Source: Trichomonas vaginalis G3 (lineage: Eukaryota > Parabasalia > Trichomonadida > Trichomonadidae). From it: a stretch of DNA of 64,000 bases. Below the pieces are notes generated by a model, which was not told the DNA's origin, did no database searches, and saw only the letters and a program-made list of their open reading frames with translations. Positions 1 through 9,288 of the stretch are shown in pieces. The position numbers and the translations under genes were made by a program. Each line of letters begins with the position of its first letter. Position 1 is the first letter of the stretch. The DNA is taken from positions 27,062,082 to 27,126,081 of the forward strand of contig NC_067207.1 in assembly GCF_026262505.1 (NCBI RefSeq), written 5' to 3'.

Positions 1-1
1 C

Positions 2-2137
2 AATGATGCTAAAAATTTTGAGAATAGATTAGAATATTTTATTCATTATTGCAATAAAGACGTTGAAATTATGATTGACCCAATTGATAAAATTATTGAA
101 GAAACATTTGTTTATAAAATTGACATGCTTCATAATCTTTCTTTATCATCGAATGCATCAATGATTCGTTACGCGTTAGCATATAAGAACTTCAATCCTA
201 ACGAAACATATCCAGAAGAAGAAAATGTGGAATCAAGTTTTGAATTAACGAAAAAGTATTGGAAATATAAAATTGAATCATATAAGAAACAAGATGAAAA
301 AGCAGAAAGGGATACTAAAAACAATGTTTCAATGAATGACTATCAATACTATCACGATTTAATCCTTTCATCTAAATGCAAAATGTGTGGTAAAGCGTTT
401 ACATATGCTAATAAACCAACATTGGATAGAATCGATAATGAAAAACCACATACCAAAGAAAATTGTCAGTTAATGTGTTGTTATTGCAATGTCGTAAAAT
501 CAAATAAAGATGAAGATGTTCAACGTTTAAGAATCAATTTAAGAAATTATGCATTAAAAAATAATTTACCAATGACTTTAGATTCAGTTGAAGCTTATCA
601 CATTCTCCGTAATGGAATTACTGGTGGTCTATCAAATGTTCAACATCGTGTTAATCTTAAAGGAATCACGCACATTAATAAACTTTCATATAATCCAGAA
701 ACTAAAACTGTATCAAATGAGGACACCACCAACATTATGACTCATTTTGTTGGTGTTGATTTTAATTCATTATATCCTTCATCATTTTCATCTAATCCTC
801 ATGATTTCATTCAATATACTGACCATAAAATGTATATGCCGGGAAGATTGAATGGTGTTATCATTTGTGATACAGCAACAAAGAAAGCAAAAGCACTGGG
901 AATAATTAGAAAGAAAAATACTTTATTCGTGGCTGAAGTAAAGGGTCACATTGATGAAAAATACATTAATGATTACATAAACTTTTTACCAATAATAAGA
1001 AACTTAGATATTATCACAGATGAAAAAACAATTGGCAGTTTTATGTATAATTACATGAAATCAAACAATCTACCAGTTGACCAGAAACAGAGGAAATTAA
1101 CTCAGTTAGCATCAACACACAACCAATATCAACCATTTTCTTCTTATTATCTTTGGTATCTAATAGACAGATTTCATTTTATCATTGATGATATTCAATC
1201 AATTTTAACATTTACGAAAAACACTTGCTTTAATGAATTTGCGAACGAATTTATGAACGAAAGACAAAAGGCTGAATTAGAAGGAAATAAAGGAAAAAGT
1301 TTATTTTGCAAGATTTCACTTAATGGATCATATGGTTACGATGCAATGAATACACAAAATTACGCAAAGACTAAAATAATGAATGCACAGAAGGCACGCG
1401 TTGCATGTATGTCAAATAAGTTTAAAAACATAAGAGAAATAGGTGAAGATACGTATCAAGTGATGCTTAAAGATAGATTTTATAGATGTGATACATGTTT
1501 ACAAGAGGCATTCTTCACTTTAGATAACGCAAAATACTGGTATTTGGTTTTCATTTATGATTTTATGTATAAATGCATGAATGTTAATCGTTTTCATTTC
1601 ATTGAAGGTGATACTGATTCATCTTATTGGGCAATCGCTGGCGACCCAAATCTTCCTAACACTCAAGCATTTCAAGCAATTGTTACTGATAAACAATTTT
1701 ATGATAAAAACATTTACAAATTCGCACCTTTTGATTTCTTTTGTTTTAATGAGAAATTTAAACCTAAATTAAAGAATAAAGCTGAAGAAAAAGCACATGA
1801 GAAGAAGTTATTGGGTTTAGCAATTGAGAAACAAGGTGATAACATGGTTGCTTTATGCCCCAAGTGTTATACATCATTCAACGGTTCAATTGATGGAAGT
1901 GATTTTAAAAAGATTGCACAAAAAATGAAAGGAGTTAGTTTACGACAAAATAAACAATTAACACCTAAAAATTATTTGGATATAATAAATGATAAAGTGA
2001 TATTTGATGGTCAGAATATTAATTTACAACTTAAAAACGGGTCAATGACTCGCTTAACAATTGGTAAGACTGCATTAACAGGAGCACACACTAAGGCTGT
2101 GTGTTGTGAAAATGGATGTTGTATGCCATTTATTTAA
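2..2137 (+). CDS. Polinton protein-primed DNA polymerase B (5' part outside window)
   Basis: Family B replicative polymerase of the element; the frame is open at the window edge, so the exonuclease part lies upstream. Polymerase motifs visible in order are motif A (DFNSLYP), motif B (KISLNGSYG) and motif C (GDTDS), followed by a KKLLG stretch. Between the open 5' end and motif A is an insert with CxxC, LDRID, HTxxNCQ and CxxCN, which reads as an HNH-type zinc-binding nuclease fold (about residues 103-152 counted from the ATG at 71). Near the C-terminus is another CPKC pair. In Polintons this enzyme copies the element from a protein primer. Assignment to the family is firm; the role of the HNH-like part is inference. 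Confidence 0.93.
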   Translation, partial: NDAKNFENRLEYFIHYCNKDVEIMIDPIDKIIEETFVYKIDMLHNLSLSSNASMIRYALAYKNFNPNETYPEEENVESSFELTKKYWKYKIESYKKQDEKAERDTKNNVSMNDYQYYHDLILSSKCKMCGKAFTYANKPTLDRIDNEKPHTKENCQLMCCYCNVVKSNKDEDVQRLRINLRNYALKNNLPMTLDSVEAYHILRNGITGGLSNVQHRVNLKGITHINKLSYNPETKTVSNEDTTNIMTHFVGVDFNSLYPSSFSSNPHDFIQYTDHKMYMPGRLNGVIICDTATKKAKALGIIRKKNTLFVAEVKGHIDEKYINDYINFLPIIRNLDIITDEKTIGSFMYNYMKSNNLPVDQKQRKLTQLASTHNQYQPFSSYYLWYLIDRFHFIIDDIQSILTFTKNTCFNEFANEFMNERQKAELEGNKGKSLFCKISLNGSYGYDAMNTQNYAKTKIMNAQKARVACMSNKFKNIREIGEDTYQVMLKDRFYRCDTCLQEAFFTLDNAKYWYLVFIYDFMYKCMNVNRFHFIEGDTDSSYWAIAGDPNLPNTQAFQAIVTDKQFYDKNIYKFAPFDFFCFNEKFKPKLKNKAEEKAHEKKLLGLAIEKQGDNMVALCPKCYTSFNGSIDGSDFKKIAQKMKGVSLRQNKQLTPKNYLDIINDKVIFDGQNINLQLKNGSMTRLTIGKTALTGAHTKAVCCENGCCMPFI

Positions 2138-2394
2138 TAAAATGCCACAGAAGAGACAAAAGGAACCGTTAATGATGTTTTTGATACTATGATTCAAAGA
2201 GGTGGGCACCCTTAAAACATTTATTTTATTTTTATATAAATGGATAACGCAGATTTAGAAAATTTAATTGATGATTTAGTACTTAATCAAAAAATTCTTA
2301 GTTATTATGAATTAAAATCATATCTCCAAAAATATAATAATAATATAACGGGTGATGATATGGATATTATTATCCATATTATAAAAATGAAATT

Positions 2395-4014
2395 TTGAAA
2401 TATCATGATAGAATAATTTCTAAAATTAAAGACAAAATTAAAAATAATGAATATTCAAAGGGAAAAACTAAATCACAACTGAAACAATTGAAAGATTTTA
2501 AAAATAAAGTATTAACAGAAGAAGATATTGATGAATTATATAAATTATATAATCCTGAGCCGCAAAAGCAAAAGAAGCAAAAACAAAAGGTGCAAAACGC
2601 CCAGGTCCTTCAGACCATAAATGATGCACAAGCTTTAATTTATGATTCATTAGTTAAACCATATTCAGCCCGACTTTTAAATGAAGATCAACTTTTGGAA
2701 TTCATCCTTCAACATAAACTCGAAGCGGGAAAGTATATTAAACCTTTATATACAGCATATTTAAAACAAATGAATAGAATACATCCAGAATTAATGAAGG
2801 AAGGAAGGAATTCCAAAACTTCATCATCCAAAATCAAAGCAGATAAAATTAAACCACTTGCAACACCAAAACCTCTAACGACAGTACCTGCAACACCAAA
2901 ACCACCTCCTCCTTCAGTTAATCCTTCATCATTCACTTTATTATATCCATTTCAAACATTAAAGAAACAAAAAGATTTTAAAAAGGATTTCAAGATATTA
3001 AATAAACCAATTGACCCAAAAATTCAACCGTTAAAGGAAAAATTTAGTCGCCCTTCATTTGCACCATATCCATATTCATATGAAATCGATCATTTAGAAT
3101 ATTCAAAAGGAAACGTTACTTATTTATTTACCATTAACATTAACACCAGATATTTATATTGCATTCCAGTGAAAGGGAAAACAGAACAGGAAACAAGAAG
3201 AGCTATTCAATACTTACTAGATCATGAAAGAGTAGATAATATCAGGGGTGATGGTGATAAAGGATTTCAGGCAGCTATGACTCATTATTTCCCACAAATT
3301 AATTTTTACTTTTCATCCTCTCCATATACGTTTCATAATAAAATAGTTGATGCGGTAATGAGAACTCTTAGAGATGCGTTAGGGGTTAACGGTCAGATAT
3401 ACTGGGATGGAAATCATGACTCCATCATACAACAGTTAGTATATTATTACAATAATACATGGCATAGAACAATAAACATGAAACCAGTGGAAATGAAAAA
3501 TGATATTTCAAAAGAATGGGAATATATTAGAAAGCAAATGGAAAGGTTGAATGATGTTAAACGTGAACAAATTAATTCGGGGCTCATGAATTTTAAACAA
3601 GGGGATAAAGTTTTGATTCATCTCGATTATGGAAAAACTGATAAATCAATGACAAAAAGAAGACGAAGATTTGACACAATAGCTGAATTTGTTAGATATA
3701 TTAACGGCAATGCATTAGTTGAGGTTAACAATAAATTAATAGAAATTCCGATTTATTTTATTACTCCGCGACAGCGCCGTATTTTCTTATTTTCTTTGTT
3801 TGTCTTGTTTGTCGTGAATAAAAAGTGTCATAAAAGTGCTCTATCTTCCACGGGAATAAATAAAAAATTTACTTTATTTCTTCTTTATTTCTTCTTTATT
3901 TCTTTGTTCCCGTGGAAGAAGGGTTTTGCTGTTTTTTCTCAGCCGAAATCAATGATTTTTTCATTTTTGGAATCCTTAGCGAATGAGGAATCTTTTCTCT
4001 CGTGGAAGCTTTGA
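2395..4014 (+). CDS. Polinton integrase (retroviral rve-type)
   Basis: The middle of the protein has the rve integrase fold: EIDHLEY for the first catalytic aspartate, RGDGDKGF for the second, then a helix with HNKIVDAVMRTLRD that fits the third catalytic region of Polinton integrases. The first 180 residues are lysine- and proline-rich with a coiled look. After the core comes a small domain (QGDKVLIHLDYG to YFITPRQ) like the SH3/chromo-type tail of integrases. The last 75 or so residues are unlike protein and run through a hairpin sequence, so the functional end is probably near 3770. It would insert element ends into host DNA. A TAAATG start motif sits upstream at 2240. Confidence 0.85.
   Translation: MKYHDRIISKIKDKIKNNEYSKGKTKSQLKQLKDFKNKVLTEEDIDELYKLYNPEPQKQKKQKQKVQNAQVLQTINDAQALIYDSLVKPYSARLLNEDQLLEFILQHKLEAGKYIKPLYTAYLKQMNRIHPELMKEGRNSKTSSSKIKADKIKPLATPKPLTTVPATPKPPPPSVNPSSFTLLYPFQTLKKQKDFKKDFKILNKPIDPKIQPLKEKFSRPSFAPYPYSYEIDHLEYSKGNVTYLFTININTRYLYCIPVKGKTEQETRRAIQYLLDHERVDNIRGDGDKGFQAAMTHYFPQINFYFSSSPYTFHNKIVDAVMRTLRDALGVNGQIYWDGNHDSIIQQLVYYYNNTWHRTINMKPVEMKNDISKEWEYIRKQMERLNDVKREQINSGLMNFKQGDKVLIHLDYGKTDKSMTKRRRRFDTIAEFVRYINGNALVEVNNKLIEIPIYFITPRQRRIFLFSLFVLFVVNKKCHKSALSSTGINKKFTLFLLYFFFISLFPWKKGFAVFSQPKSMIFSFLESLANEESFLSWKL
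3845..3918. terminator. Hairpin after integrase core
   Basis: A 12-base stem, CTTCCACGGGAA at 3845-3856, is matched by its exact reverse complement at 3907-3918, with a T-rich loop of about 50 bases holding a repeated TTTATTTCTTC. It lies just past the end of the integrase core. It could be a transcript end or processing signal; that role is inferred. Confidence 0.5.
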
Positions 4015-4075
4015 CCTAAAATATATTTTAGGTGAAGAGGTGAGATCTCACCTGTTTTTTCACCTGTTTTTATGG
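4014..4075. promoter_or_regulatory. Palindromic AGATCT module in the Polinton
   Basis: It begins with a perfect 20-base palindrome, ACCTAAAATATATTTTAGGT (4014-4033), and runs into AGGTGAGATCTCACCT followed by spaced TCACC half-sites. The same arrangement recurs 35 times in the 24-kb inverted repeat downstream. It stands between the integrase and the leftward gene block, where converging transcripts would meet. Confidence 0.75.
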
Positions 4076-4103
4076 TAGCAGTGAAATAAAATTTTGTTAT
4101 CAG

Positions 4104-4286
4104 TTATTTTATCATCATTTTATTAAGTTCATCTTTAGTTAATAATTTGAATGGATTCGCTAATGTTCCACCTTGAGTCACAACACTTGCCCCGGCTAAT
4201 TGTGAAGAACCTGGGATAAGTACTCCACGAAATGATTTCATTGGTATCATTAATTTAGAAATAGTTGGCTTAATTAATTTGGTCAT
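4104..4286 (-). CDS. Small Polinton protein, 60 aa, unknown
   Basis: A 60-residue leftward ORF with a basic start and a glycine/serine-rich middle (LIPGSSQLAGASVV). Its start has the element's T-rich plus ATAAATG signal, which supports it being a real gene. Its C-terminal motif FKLLTKDELNKMM resembles the end of the neighbouring 44-residue protein (KLLTRQQLEKLL), so the two may be related. No known function. Confidence 0.55.
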   Translation of the reverse strand: MTKLIKPTISKLMIPMKSFRGVLIPGSSQLAGASVVTQGGTLANPFKLLTKDELNKMMIK

Positions 4287-4346
4287 TTATGATAAAAATA
4301 AAATTGCATAATTTAAATTTTTTTTCTTTCTCATTTTCTCATTTTC

Positions 4347-4481
4347 TCATTTTTCATTCTGTTTTGGTTTCAGCAACTTTTCAAGTTGTTGTCTTGTCAG
4401 TAACTTTAATTTTAACTTTGGATCAAATATTGGGTTTCCATCTTTATCTCTTCCAATAACACCATATGGTAGAATCTTCAT
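4347..4481 (-). CDS. Small Polinton protein, 44 aa, unknown
   Basis: A 44-residue leftward ORF (MKILPYGVIGRDKDGNPIF at the start) preceded by TTTTTATTTTAGTATAAATG, the element's start signal. The C-terminal half, KLKLLTRQQLEKLLKPKQ, is a charged amphipathic helix and resembles the tail of the 60-residue neighbour. The proline/glycine start followed by a helix looks like a small virion or scaffold component, but this is only a guess. Confidence 0.5.
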   Translation of the reverse strand: MKILPYGVIGRDKDGNPIFDPKLKLKLLTRQQLEKLLKPKQNEK

Positions 4482-4559
4482 TTATACTAAAATAAAAATT
4501 TAAATTATGCTGTTTGCTCTTTTGGAGCTCCTAAAGTTTGTTTCACAAACATTGAGCGT

Positions 4560-6329
4560 TCATTGAACTCTATACCATGCGAATACAGTCATAAATGGTG
4601 GCATGTAATCTTTACTTTGTCCCGTTGTTTGTGTATATCCTGAAACGCGATGTGTATGGTTTCCTTCTCCCTGAGTGTCACTCCAGTAACAATTTATGGC
4701 AAACTTAACGTTGTCTTTAACATCATATCCTTTACCTTTTGTCATTCCTGACCAATCCCAATATCTATGCTTATGCCAACCCGCTTGAGATGTACTTAAA
4801 TCTATGTAGTGACTGTGTGCAGGTAAATTTTCACCTGTAATCGTTTTACTTCCCCCTGTTTCCTTTGAAGAGTTTGCACAATACAAAAACCTGTCGACTA
4901 TTTGTTCCCATGCACCAACACCAAACATTGCTTGAGGACCTCTCACATCCATAGATGTATAAATAGAACCTACTGGGTTCATTAAATCAAACATATGAGA
5001 TATTATAGGATTGTCTCTTTTGAACTTAAAATATAGTGTAACTATTTCGGGTTTCTTCTGGTTTGTGTCAGAATATTTTTTATAATATAATCTTATGTTT
5101 TCAGGGTATGTAAAATCTTGACTATAATATTTATTTTTGTCATCTATATAATAATATACTATTCTCGTTTTTTCTATTGCATTATATCTTTTATATCTAT
5201 AATAATCTAAATATAATGTTAGCCTTTGTTCATCTACATGTGGTGTTCTGACATCATCTCCAGAGTCGAAATAATACGGTGCTGGAGCTACGTTAGACAA
5301 TGTCATATCCGTCATTTCATAAACTCTTAAATATTTCTTTTGTTCGTCTCCATATAAGTTTAAGTAACAGTTGTTGTCTAATGGAACTTTAACTTGTGTG
5401 TCATCATTCTTTTTATAACTTACATACATTTCATTGTTATTTTTCGGAATGAGTTTACACCGCATACCATTTTTTAAGGAATGTACCAATTGCCCTCTAA
5501 AATATTTATTTTCTTCATAGACGGAAAAGTCACCAGCAATAGTTTCAATATTTTTAGTTGTTCCTATCAAACTTTGGTATATTTCATTCACATATTCTTT
5601 ATTTGCTTTCTTCTCTAACTCATCGTTAACATAAGTTTTATCTGCTTTAAGGTCTAAACATTCTGAAACCCATCCTGTATCAGCTTTAGTTTTTAAAATC
5701 TTCGATGTCCGTTCATGGTACCATTCAACCCTTTCGATAATTTCATTATCTTTTTCATTAACATATTCCTTATCTGCTTTCTTCATTAATGCACTAGCCA
5801 CAAGTTCCTTATCTACCTTCTTCATTAACTCACTATCCACATATTCCTTATCTGCTTTCTTCATTAATGCACTATCCACATATTCCTTATCTGCTTTCTT
5901 CATTAATGCACTAGCCACAAGTCCCTTATCTGCCTTCTTCATTAACTCACTATCCACATATTCCTTATCTGCCTTCTTCATTATGTCATTTAGGAAACCT
6001 TCTATGAATTCCTCATTTAAATTAAATCTTCCAATCTTCAAAACTTTAGGAAATGCATTTAATGCGTAATATCTTTGTTCTTCTGGTGGAATTGATGTTA
6101 TATCATCCGTTATTCCTTTAATTTTTGAATTCATAAATAAAATTTCTTTTATATTTGATATCACTGCACCACCCTTGCAAACGAATTCAAAATGGTCATT
6201 TTTCAATACTATCTCCAAATCTCCATATTTCAACCTTTGCGTTTGTTCTGCCGTCTTTGAATTATATGCATATGTGGCGTAAGTAATGGTCTGTGCCTTA
6301 AGTTGCTGTGGTTGCTGTTGTTTAATCAT
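4560..6329 (-). CDS. Phage-like fibre/receptor-binding protein of the Polinton
   Basis: 589 residues. After about 110 residues come repeated copies of MKKADKEYVDSEL and variants (KADKGLVASAL, KANKEYVNEI) out to about residue 260, a trimeric fibre-shaft pattern known from phage tail fibres. The C-terminal 140 residues carry the phage tail-collar pattern: NPVGSIYTSMD, FGVGAWEQI.DRFLYC, GGSKTITGENLPAHSHYI, GNHTHRVSGYTQTTGQS and a final MPPFMTVFAWYR. In phages this fold forms the tip that binds the host surface. Here it would suit a virion spike. It sits leftward at the end of the structural gene block and has the TAATAAATG start signal. Family resemblance is clear; use by a protist element is inference. 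Confidence 0.85.
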   Translation of the reverse strand: MIKQQQPQQLKAQTITYATYAYNSKTAEQTQRLKYGDLEIVLKNDHFEFVCKGGAVISNIKEILFMNSKIKGITDDITSIPPEEQRYYALNAFPKVLKIGRFNLNEEFIEGFLNDIMKKADKEYVDSELMKKADKGLVASALMKKADKEYVDSALMKKADKEYVDSELMKKVDKELVASALMKKADKEYVNEKDNEIIERVEWYHERTSKILKTKADTGWVSECLDLKADKTYVNDELEKKANKEYVNEIYQSLIGTTKNIETIAGDFSVYEENKYFRGQLVHSLKNGMRCKLIPKNNNEMYVSYKKNDDTQVKVPLDNNCYLNLYGDEQKKYLRVYEMTDMTLSNVAPAPYYFDSGDDVRTPHVDEQRLTLYLDYYRYKRYNAIEKTRIVYYYIDDKNKYYSQDFTYPENIRLYYKKYSDTNQKKPEIVTLYFKFKRDNPIISHMFDLMNPVGSIYTSMDVRGPQAMFGVGAWEQIVDRFLYCANSSKETGGSKTITGENLPAHSHYIDLSTSQAGWHKHRYWDWSGMTKGKGYDVKDNVKFAINCYWSDTQGEGNHTHRVSGYTQTTGQSKDYMPPFMTVFAWYRVQ

Positions 6330-6353
6330 TTATTATGATTTAAAAATAAATAT

Positions 6354-7064
6354 TTAATCTGTTATCTCATCAGCTATTTTTTCTATTTGAAATTGCCATA
6401 ATATTTCATTCATAAATTCTAAATCACAATCAAATAGGTCAGTTATTCTAAATTTAATATTTGATAAATCTTTTGAATGAAGAATAAATGAATTCCCGGA
6501 TAATTGAAACGGATATGATAAAGAAAATATGTTTAAGTTGATGGATAAAATGTTTTGTATTGATGGGTAAGAGTTAGGGTCTAATGTTTGATGTGAAAAT
6601 CTCATTGGGGTATTAACTTTATCACATTTGATTAAAATGAAATTGGAACCAGTGTCAGAATACAAAACATCCCCAACATCTTTTTCAAAATTTAATATCC
6701 CCAACATTGAACGAAGATGAGGAGTACAAAATTTAATTTTCAGCGGGAATTTAATAAGGTTATTTATTTCATCAAGTTCAAAAAGTTTATCAGGTTTTGA
6801 TTTAAAATTTTCTTCATACCAAACGATAAATGATTCATTTAAATAACTTAAAATTGTGTTAATATCCCATTTCGTTATCACATTATTTATATACATATCA
6901 TACGTTTTTTCAAGGTCATCTTTAATAAATGATATATAATCTGAAGGGTCTAAAAGAATGGGATTAAATTTACCACTCACAGAAACGAGAGTAACATTAT
7001 AAATTCCACTAACTGTTAAATTTAATTCACAACTATTATTCGAAATAATATTGATAATTGACAT
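6354..7064 (-). CDS. Unknown Polinton protein, 236 aa
   Basis: A 236-residue leftward ORF that I do not recognise. It starts with short beta-like stretches (SCELNLTVSGIYNVTLVSVSG) and has many alternating hydrophobic segments, so a beta-rich virion protein is possible. Its start lies 19 bp from the start of the rightward 7084 gene, and the two share a divergent promoter. It is followed 24 bp downstream by the fibre gene in the same direction. Confidence 0.6.
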   Translation of the reverse strand: MSIINIISNNSCELNLTVSGIYNVTLVSVSGKFNPILLDPSDYISFIKDDLEKTYDMYINNVITKWDINTILSYLNESFIVWYEENFKSKPDKLFELDEINNLIKFPLKIKFCTPHLRSMLGILNFEKDVGDVLYSDTGSNFILIKCDKVNTPMRFSHQTLDPNSYPSIQNILSINLNIFSLSYPFQLSGNSFILHSKDLSNIKFRITDLFDCDLEFMNEILWQFQIEKIADEITD

Positions 7065-7083
7065 TTTTATTACGATTAAAAAT
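7065..7083. promoter_or_regulatory. 19-bp divergent promoter between two Polinton genes
   Basis: Only 19 bases separate the ATG of the leftward gene (7064) and that of the rightward gene (7084). The stretch is nearly symmetrical: ATTTTTA (from 7063) and TAAAAAT (to 7083) around a TTACGA centre. Each half gives its gene the T-rich tract seen at other starts in the element. Confidence 0.6.
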
Positions 7084-7563
7084 ATGGTAAAGCGTTATTT
7101 TCCAGTGATAAATAAAACTAGAATAAGATTACCTCAAGAATTCATAAATTCAACGAATAAGAAATTCATTCATGTTATAAATTTCAGTGTTTTCAGAAAA
7201 TATGAGTCAATGTCATATTCATCATCGGGTTATATTTCACTTCATTCAAATTTAGTTCAATCAAACCCATATAATGACCATTTCATAAGATTTTCAGATG
7301 GTATTAAAAATGCAATTGATAGATTAAAATATGAACAGATTGACAATATCGAATTTTTGGAATTTTGGTTTAAATATCCTGATGGAAAAAAGATTGAAGT
7401 TAAAGATAAAGCTGATACTATAACAAAAACAATTACAATGACCGATCCAGATAGTGGGGAACAAAAAGAAATAAAACAAACGATAGAAACTGGTGAAAGG
7501 TCAATTATTATTGATTATGATTCAAAGGATTATTATTCAATAATGTTAATGCTTGAATATTAA
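7084..7563 (+). CDS. Unknown Polinton protein, 159 aa
   Basis: Rightward ORF of unknown function. The ATG at 7084 is chosen because the frame has no earlier ATG. The protein has a basic start (MVKRYFPVINKTRIRLP), then mixed alpha/beta with a polar insert (TKTITMTDPDSGEQKEIKQ) and ends YYSIMLMLEY. Its stop codon shares the TTAA at 7560-7563 with the stop of the converging neighbour, an extreme form of packing. A minor capsid or beta-sandwich protein is possible. Confidence 0.6.
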   Translation: MVKRYFPVINKTRIRLPQEFINSTNKKFIHVINFSVFRKYESMSYSSSGYISLHSNLVQSNPYNDHFIRFSDGIKNAIDRLKYEQIDNIEFLEFWFKYPDGKKIEVKDKADTITKTITMTDPDSGEQKEIKQTIETGERSIIIDYDSKDYYSIMLMLEY

Positions 7564-8261
7564 ATAGCCTTAACAAAGAATTTTTCAAGTGATATTTTAT
7601 ATTCATCAACTATTTTATTATAAATATCATTATATGTTAAATGAAGTTCAGTTGTTGTTCCGTTCTTTGATATCTTAATTGTGCTAATATCCTTTATAGG
7701 ATTTATTTTTGCAACTGTTCCGCAGCATGAAACCTCATCATCTATGAAAAATTGAATCTTAACGTCTGAATCTTGAACATCACAAAGAATGGCGATAATG
7801 TGAATTAATGATTCATAAGGTAAAATAATTAAACCGGATTGATCAATTAAATTTATTATTGAATCATAATTATCAGTTATTATATCACGGTAAATTTTCA
7901 TTAATTCAGAATTAATGTCTATTTTATATGGCGCATTGCGACTGGAATCGTATATTCCTGGGTTCTCGATGTTTGATGAAAGAGGTGGGGGGTATGTTGG
8001 ATATGTGGGGATTTCAACGGGTTCTTTACCGGGTTCAGATAAAATGATTGGGTCTCCATTCTCATGGTTTTCTTCATTCTCCTCATTCTTCGGTAAGTCA
8101 CGAGTTAATAAATTTGGTTGAGTTGCTGACCTTGTTAATTCAGGGCTAACATTAACTTTAACATTTTGAATAATTCGTGATTTATCATCATTTACGTTAT
8201 AACCAACCGTAATCTCTGCTTTTGCGTTAGTGTTCTTTTGACTTGTGAAACGTCTTCTCAT
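7560..8261 (-). CDS. Unknown Polinton protein, 233 aa
   Basis: A leftward ORF with no recognised family. The first third is polar and low-complexity (asparagine-, glutamate- and proline-rich, with PTYPTYPPPLSS) and looks disordered. The rest, from about residue 115, is folded with regular hydrophobic spacing (SELMKIYRDIITDNYDSIINLID). The start has a T-rich tract and ATAAATG. Its stop overlaps that of the converging gene in TTAA. Confidence 0.6.
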   Translation of the reverse strand: MRRRFTSQKNTNAKAEITVGYNVNDDKSRIIQNVKVNVSPELTRSATQPNLLTRDLPKNEENEENHENGDPIILSEPGKEPVEIPTYPTYPPPLSSNIENPGIYDSSRNAPYKIDINSELMKIYRDIITDNYDSIINLIDQSGLIILPYESLIHIIAILCDVQDSDVKIQFFIDDEVSCCGTVAKINPIKDISTIKISKNGTTTELHLTYNDIYNKIVDEYKISLEKFFVKAI

Positions 8262-8346
8262 TTATAATTGAATAAAAAAAGAAAAATATATATTTAAAGT
8301 TTTATTTAGTTGTTACGGTAATATCCCAAGGTTCATCATTGTTTGC

Positions 8347-9186
8347 TTATACTTTCTTTGTAACTGCACCAATAATGTTATTGATATTGCTTTGAGTTTC
8401 TTCCAGTCTTATTTCATCATTTACAATATCTTTAATCATTTCATTACATGCATTCTTAAAACCATCTGATTTTTCTAATTTACGTCTATCACTTTCTTTA
8501 ATTAAATCAAAGTTATAACCTTGTTGAGAATAAAGTGGTTTCTTTATCAATTCCTTGAACGCTTCTGCAAGTGAAGATGAAGAAATTCTTGCCACTTGAA
8601 TTGGTTTAAATTCTGCTTTCATTGCTTCTTTCTGTTCATTGAACACTGGATCGAATAAAGCAACTTTAAAGAATTTCTTAGCTGGAATTTCAGGTCTCAA
8701 ATTTGCATATTGACCATCAAACTGATTAACATATTGTGGTAATCCATCCGGTCCTTCTTCAATAGCGTTTAATTCTTCATTGAAATATGAATATGGATTA
8801 TGACGGTATGAATTAATTGGGCCATGTTCACCTTCTCCAATGTATTGTTTAACAGCTTTTCCATTTTCATCAAATTGCATAGGATAACATTCATTATATG
8901 CTTTACGTTTAGGATAATCAGATACAGTTAATTTGTAACCATTTATGACTTTAATATTACCTCGACCATCAGTAACGAAAACTTCATTTATACCATCAGG
9001 TTTTCCATTTGGACCTGTAATGTCTGCTTCATGTGCTTCCCAATTTGGACCTTGACGTTTGGCATATGCTTGAGCTTCTGGTAATGTTAAAACGTTTCTC
9101 ATTTGTTTTACATCTTTTTGAAGACCAGCAACAATATGAACTAATTCTTTCATTCCGTCTGGAACTTTCATAGTTCTATTATACAC
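8347..9186 (-). CDS. Unknown Polinton virion-type protein, 279 aa
   Basis: A 279-residue leftward ORF. The N-terminus ([19 protein letters not shown]) looks helical, followed by a long stretch rich in glycine, proline and aromatic residues ([41 protein letters not shown]), then a charged helical C-terminus. It lies between the ATPase and the fibre genes, the region where Polintons carry conserved unknown virion genes, so a structural role is likely. I cannot assign it to a named Polinton family with confidence. Confidence 0.6.
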   Translation of the reverse strand: MYNRTMKVPDGMKELVHIVAGLQKDVKQMRNVLTLPEAQAYAKRQGPNWEAHEADITGPNGKPDGINEVFVTDGRGNIKVINGYKLTVSDYPKRKAYNECYPMQFDENGKAVKQYIGEGEHGPINSYRHNPYSYFNEELNAIEEGPDGLPQYVNQFDGQYANLRPEIPAKKFFKVALFDPVFNEQKEAMKAEFKPIQVARISSSSLAEAFKELIKKPLYSQQGYNFDLIKESDRRKLEKSDGFKNACNEMIKDIVNDEIRLEETQSNINNIIGAVTKKV

Positions 9187-9288
9187 ACCCCCTTTTTGTT
9201 TGTCCCCTGTTTTAATGGAACCTGTAAAAGATTTGCTATTTCTGTCATGTTTAATTATAAATAAAAAATAAAAATTAATTATAAAAAG

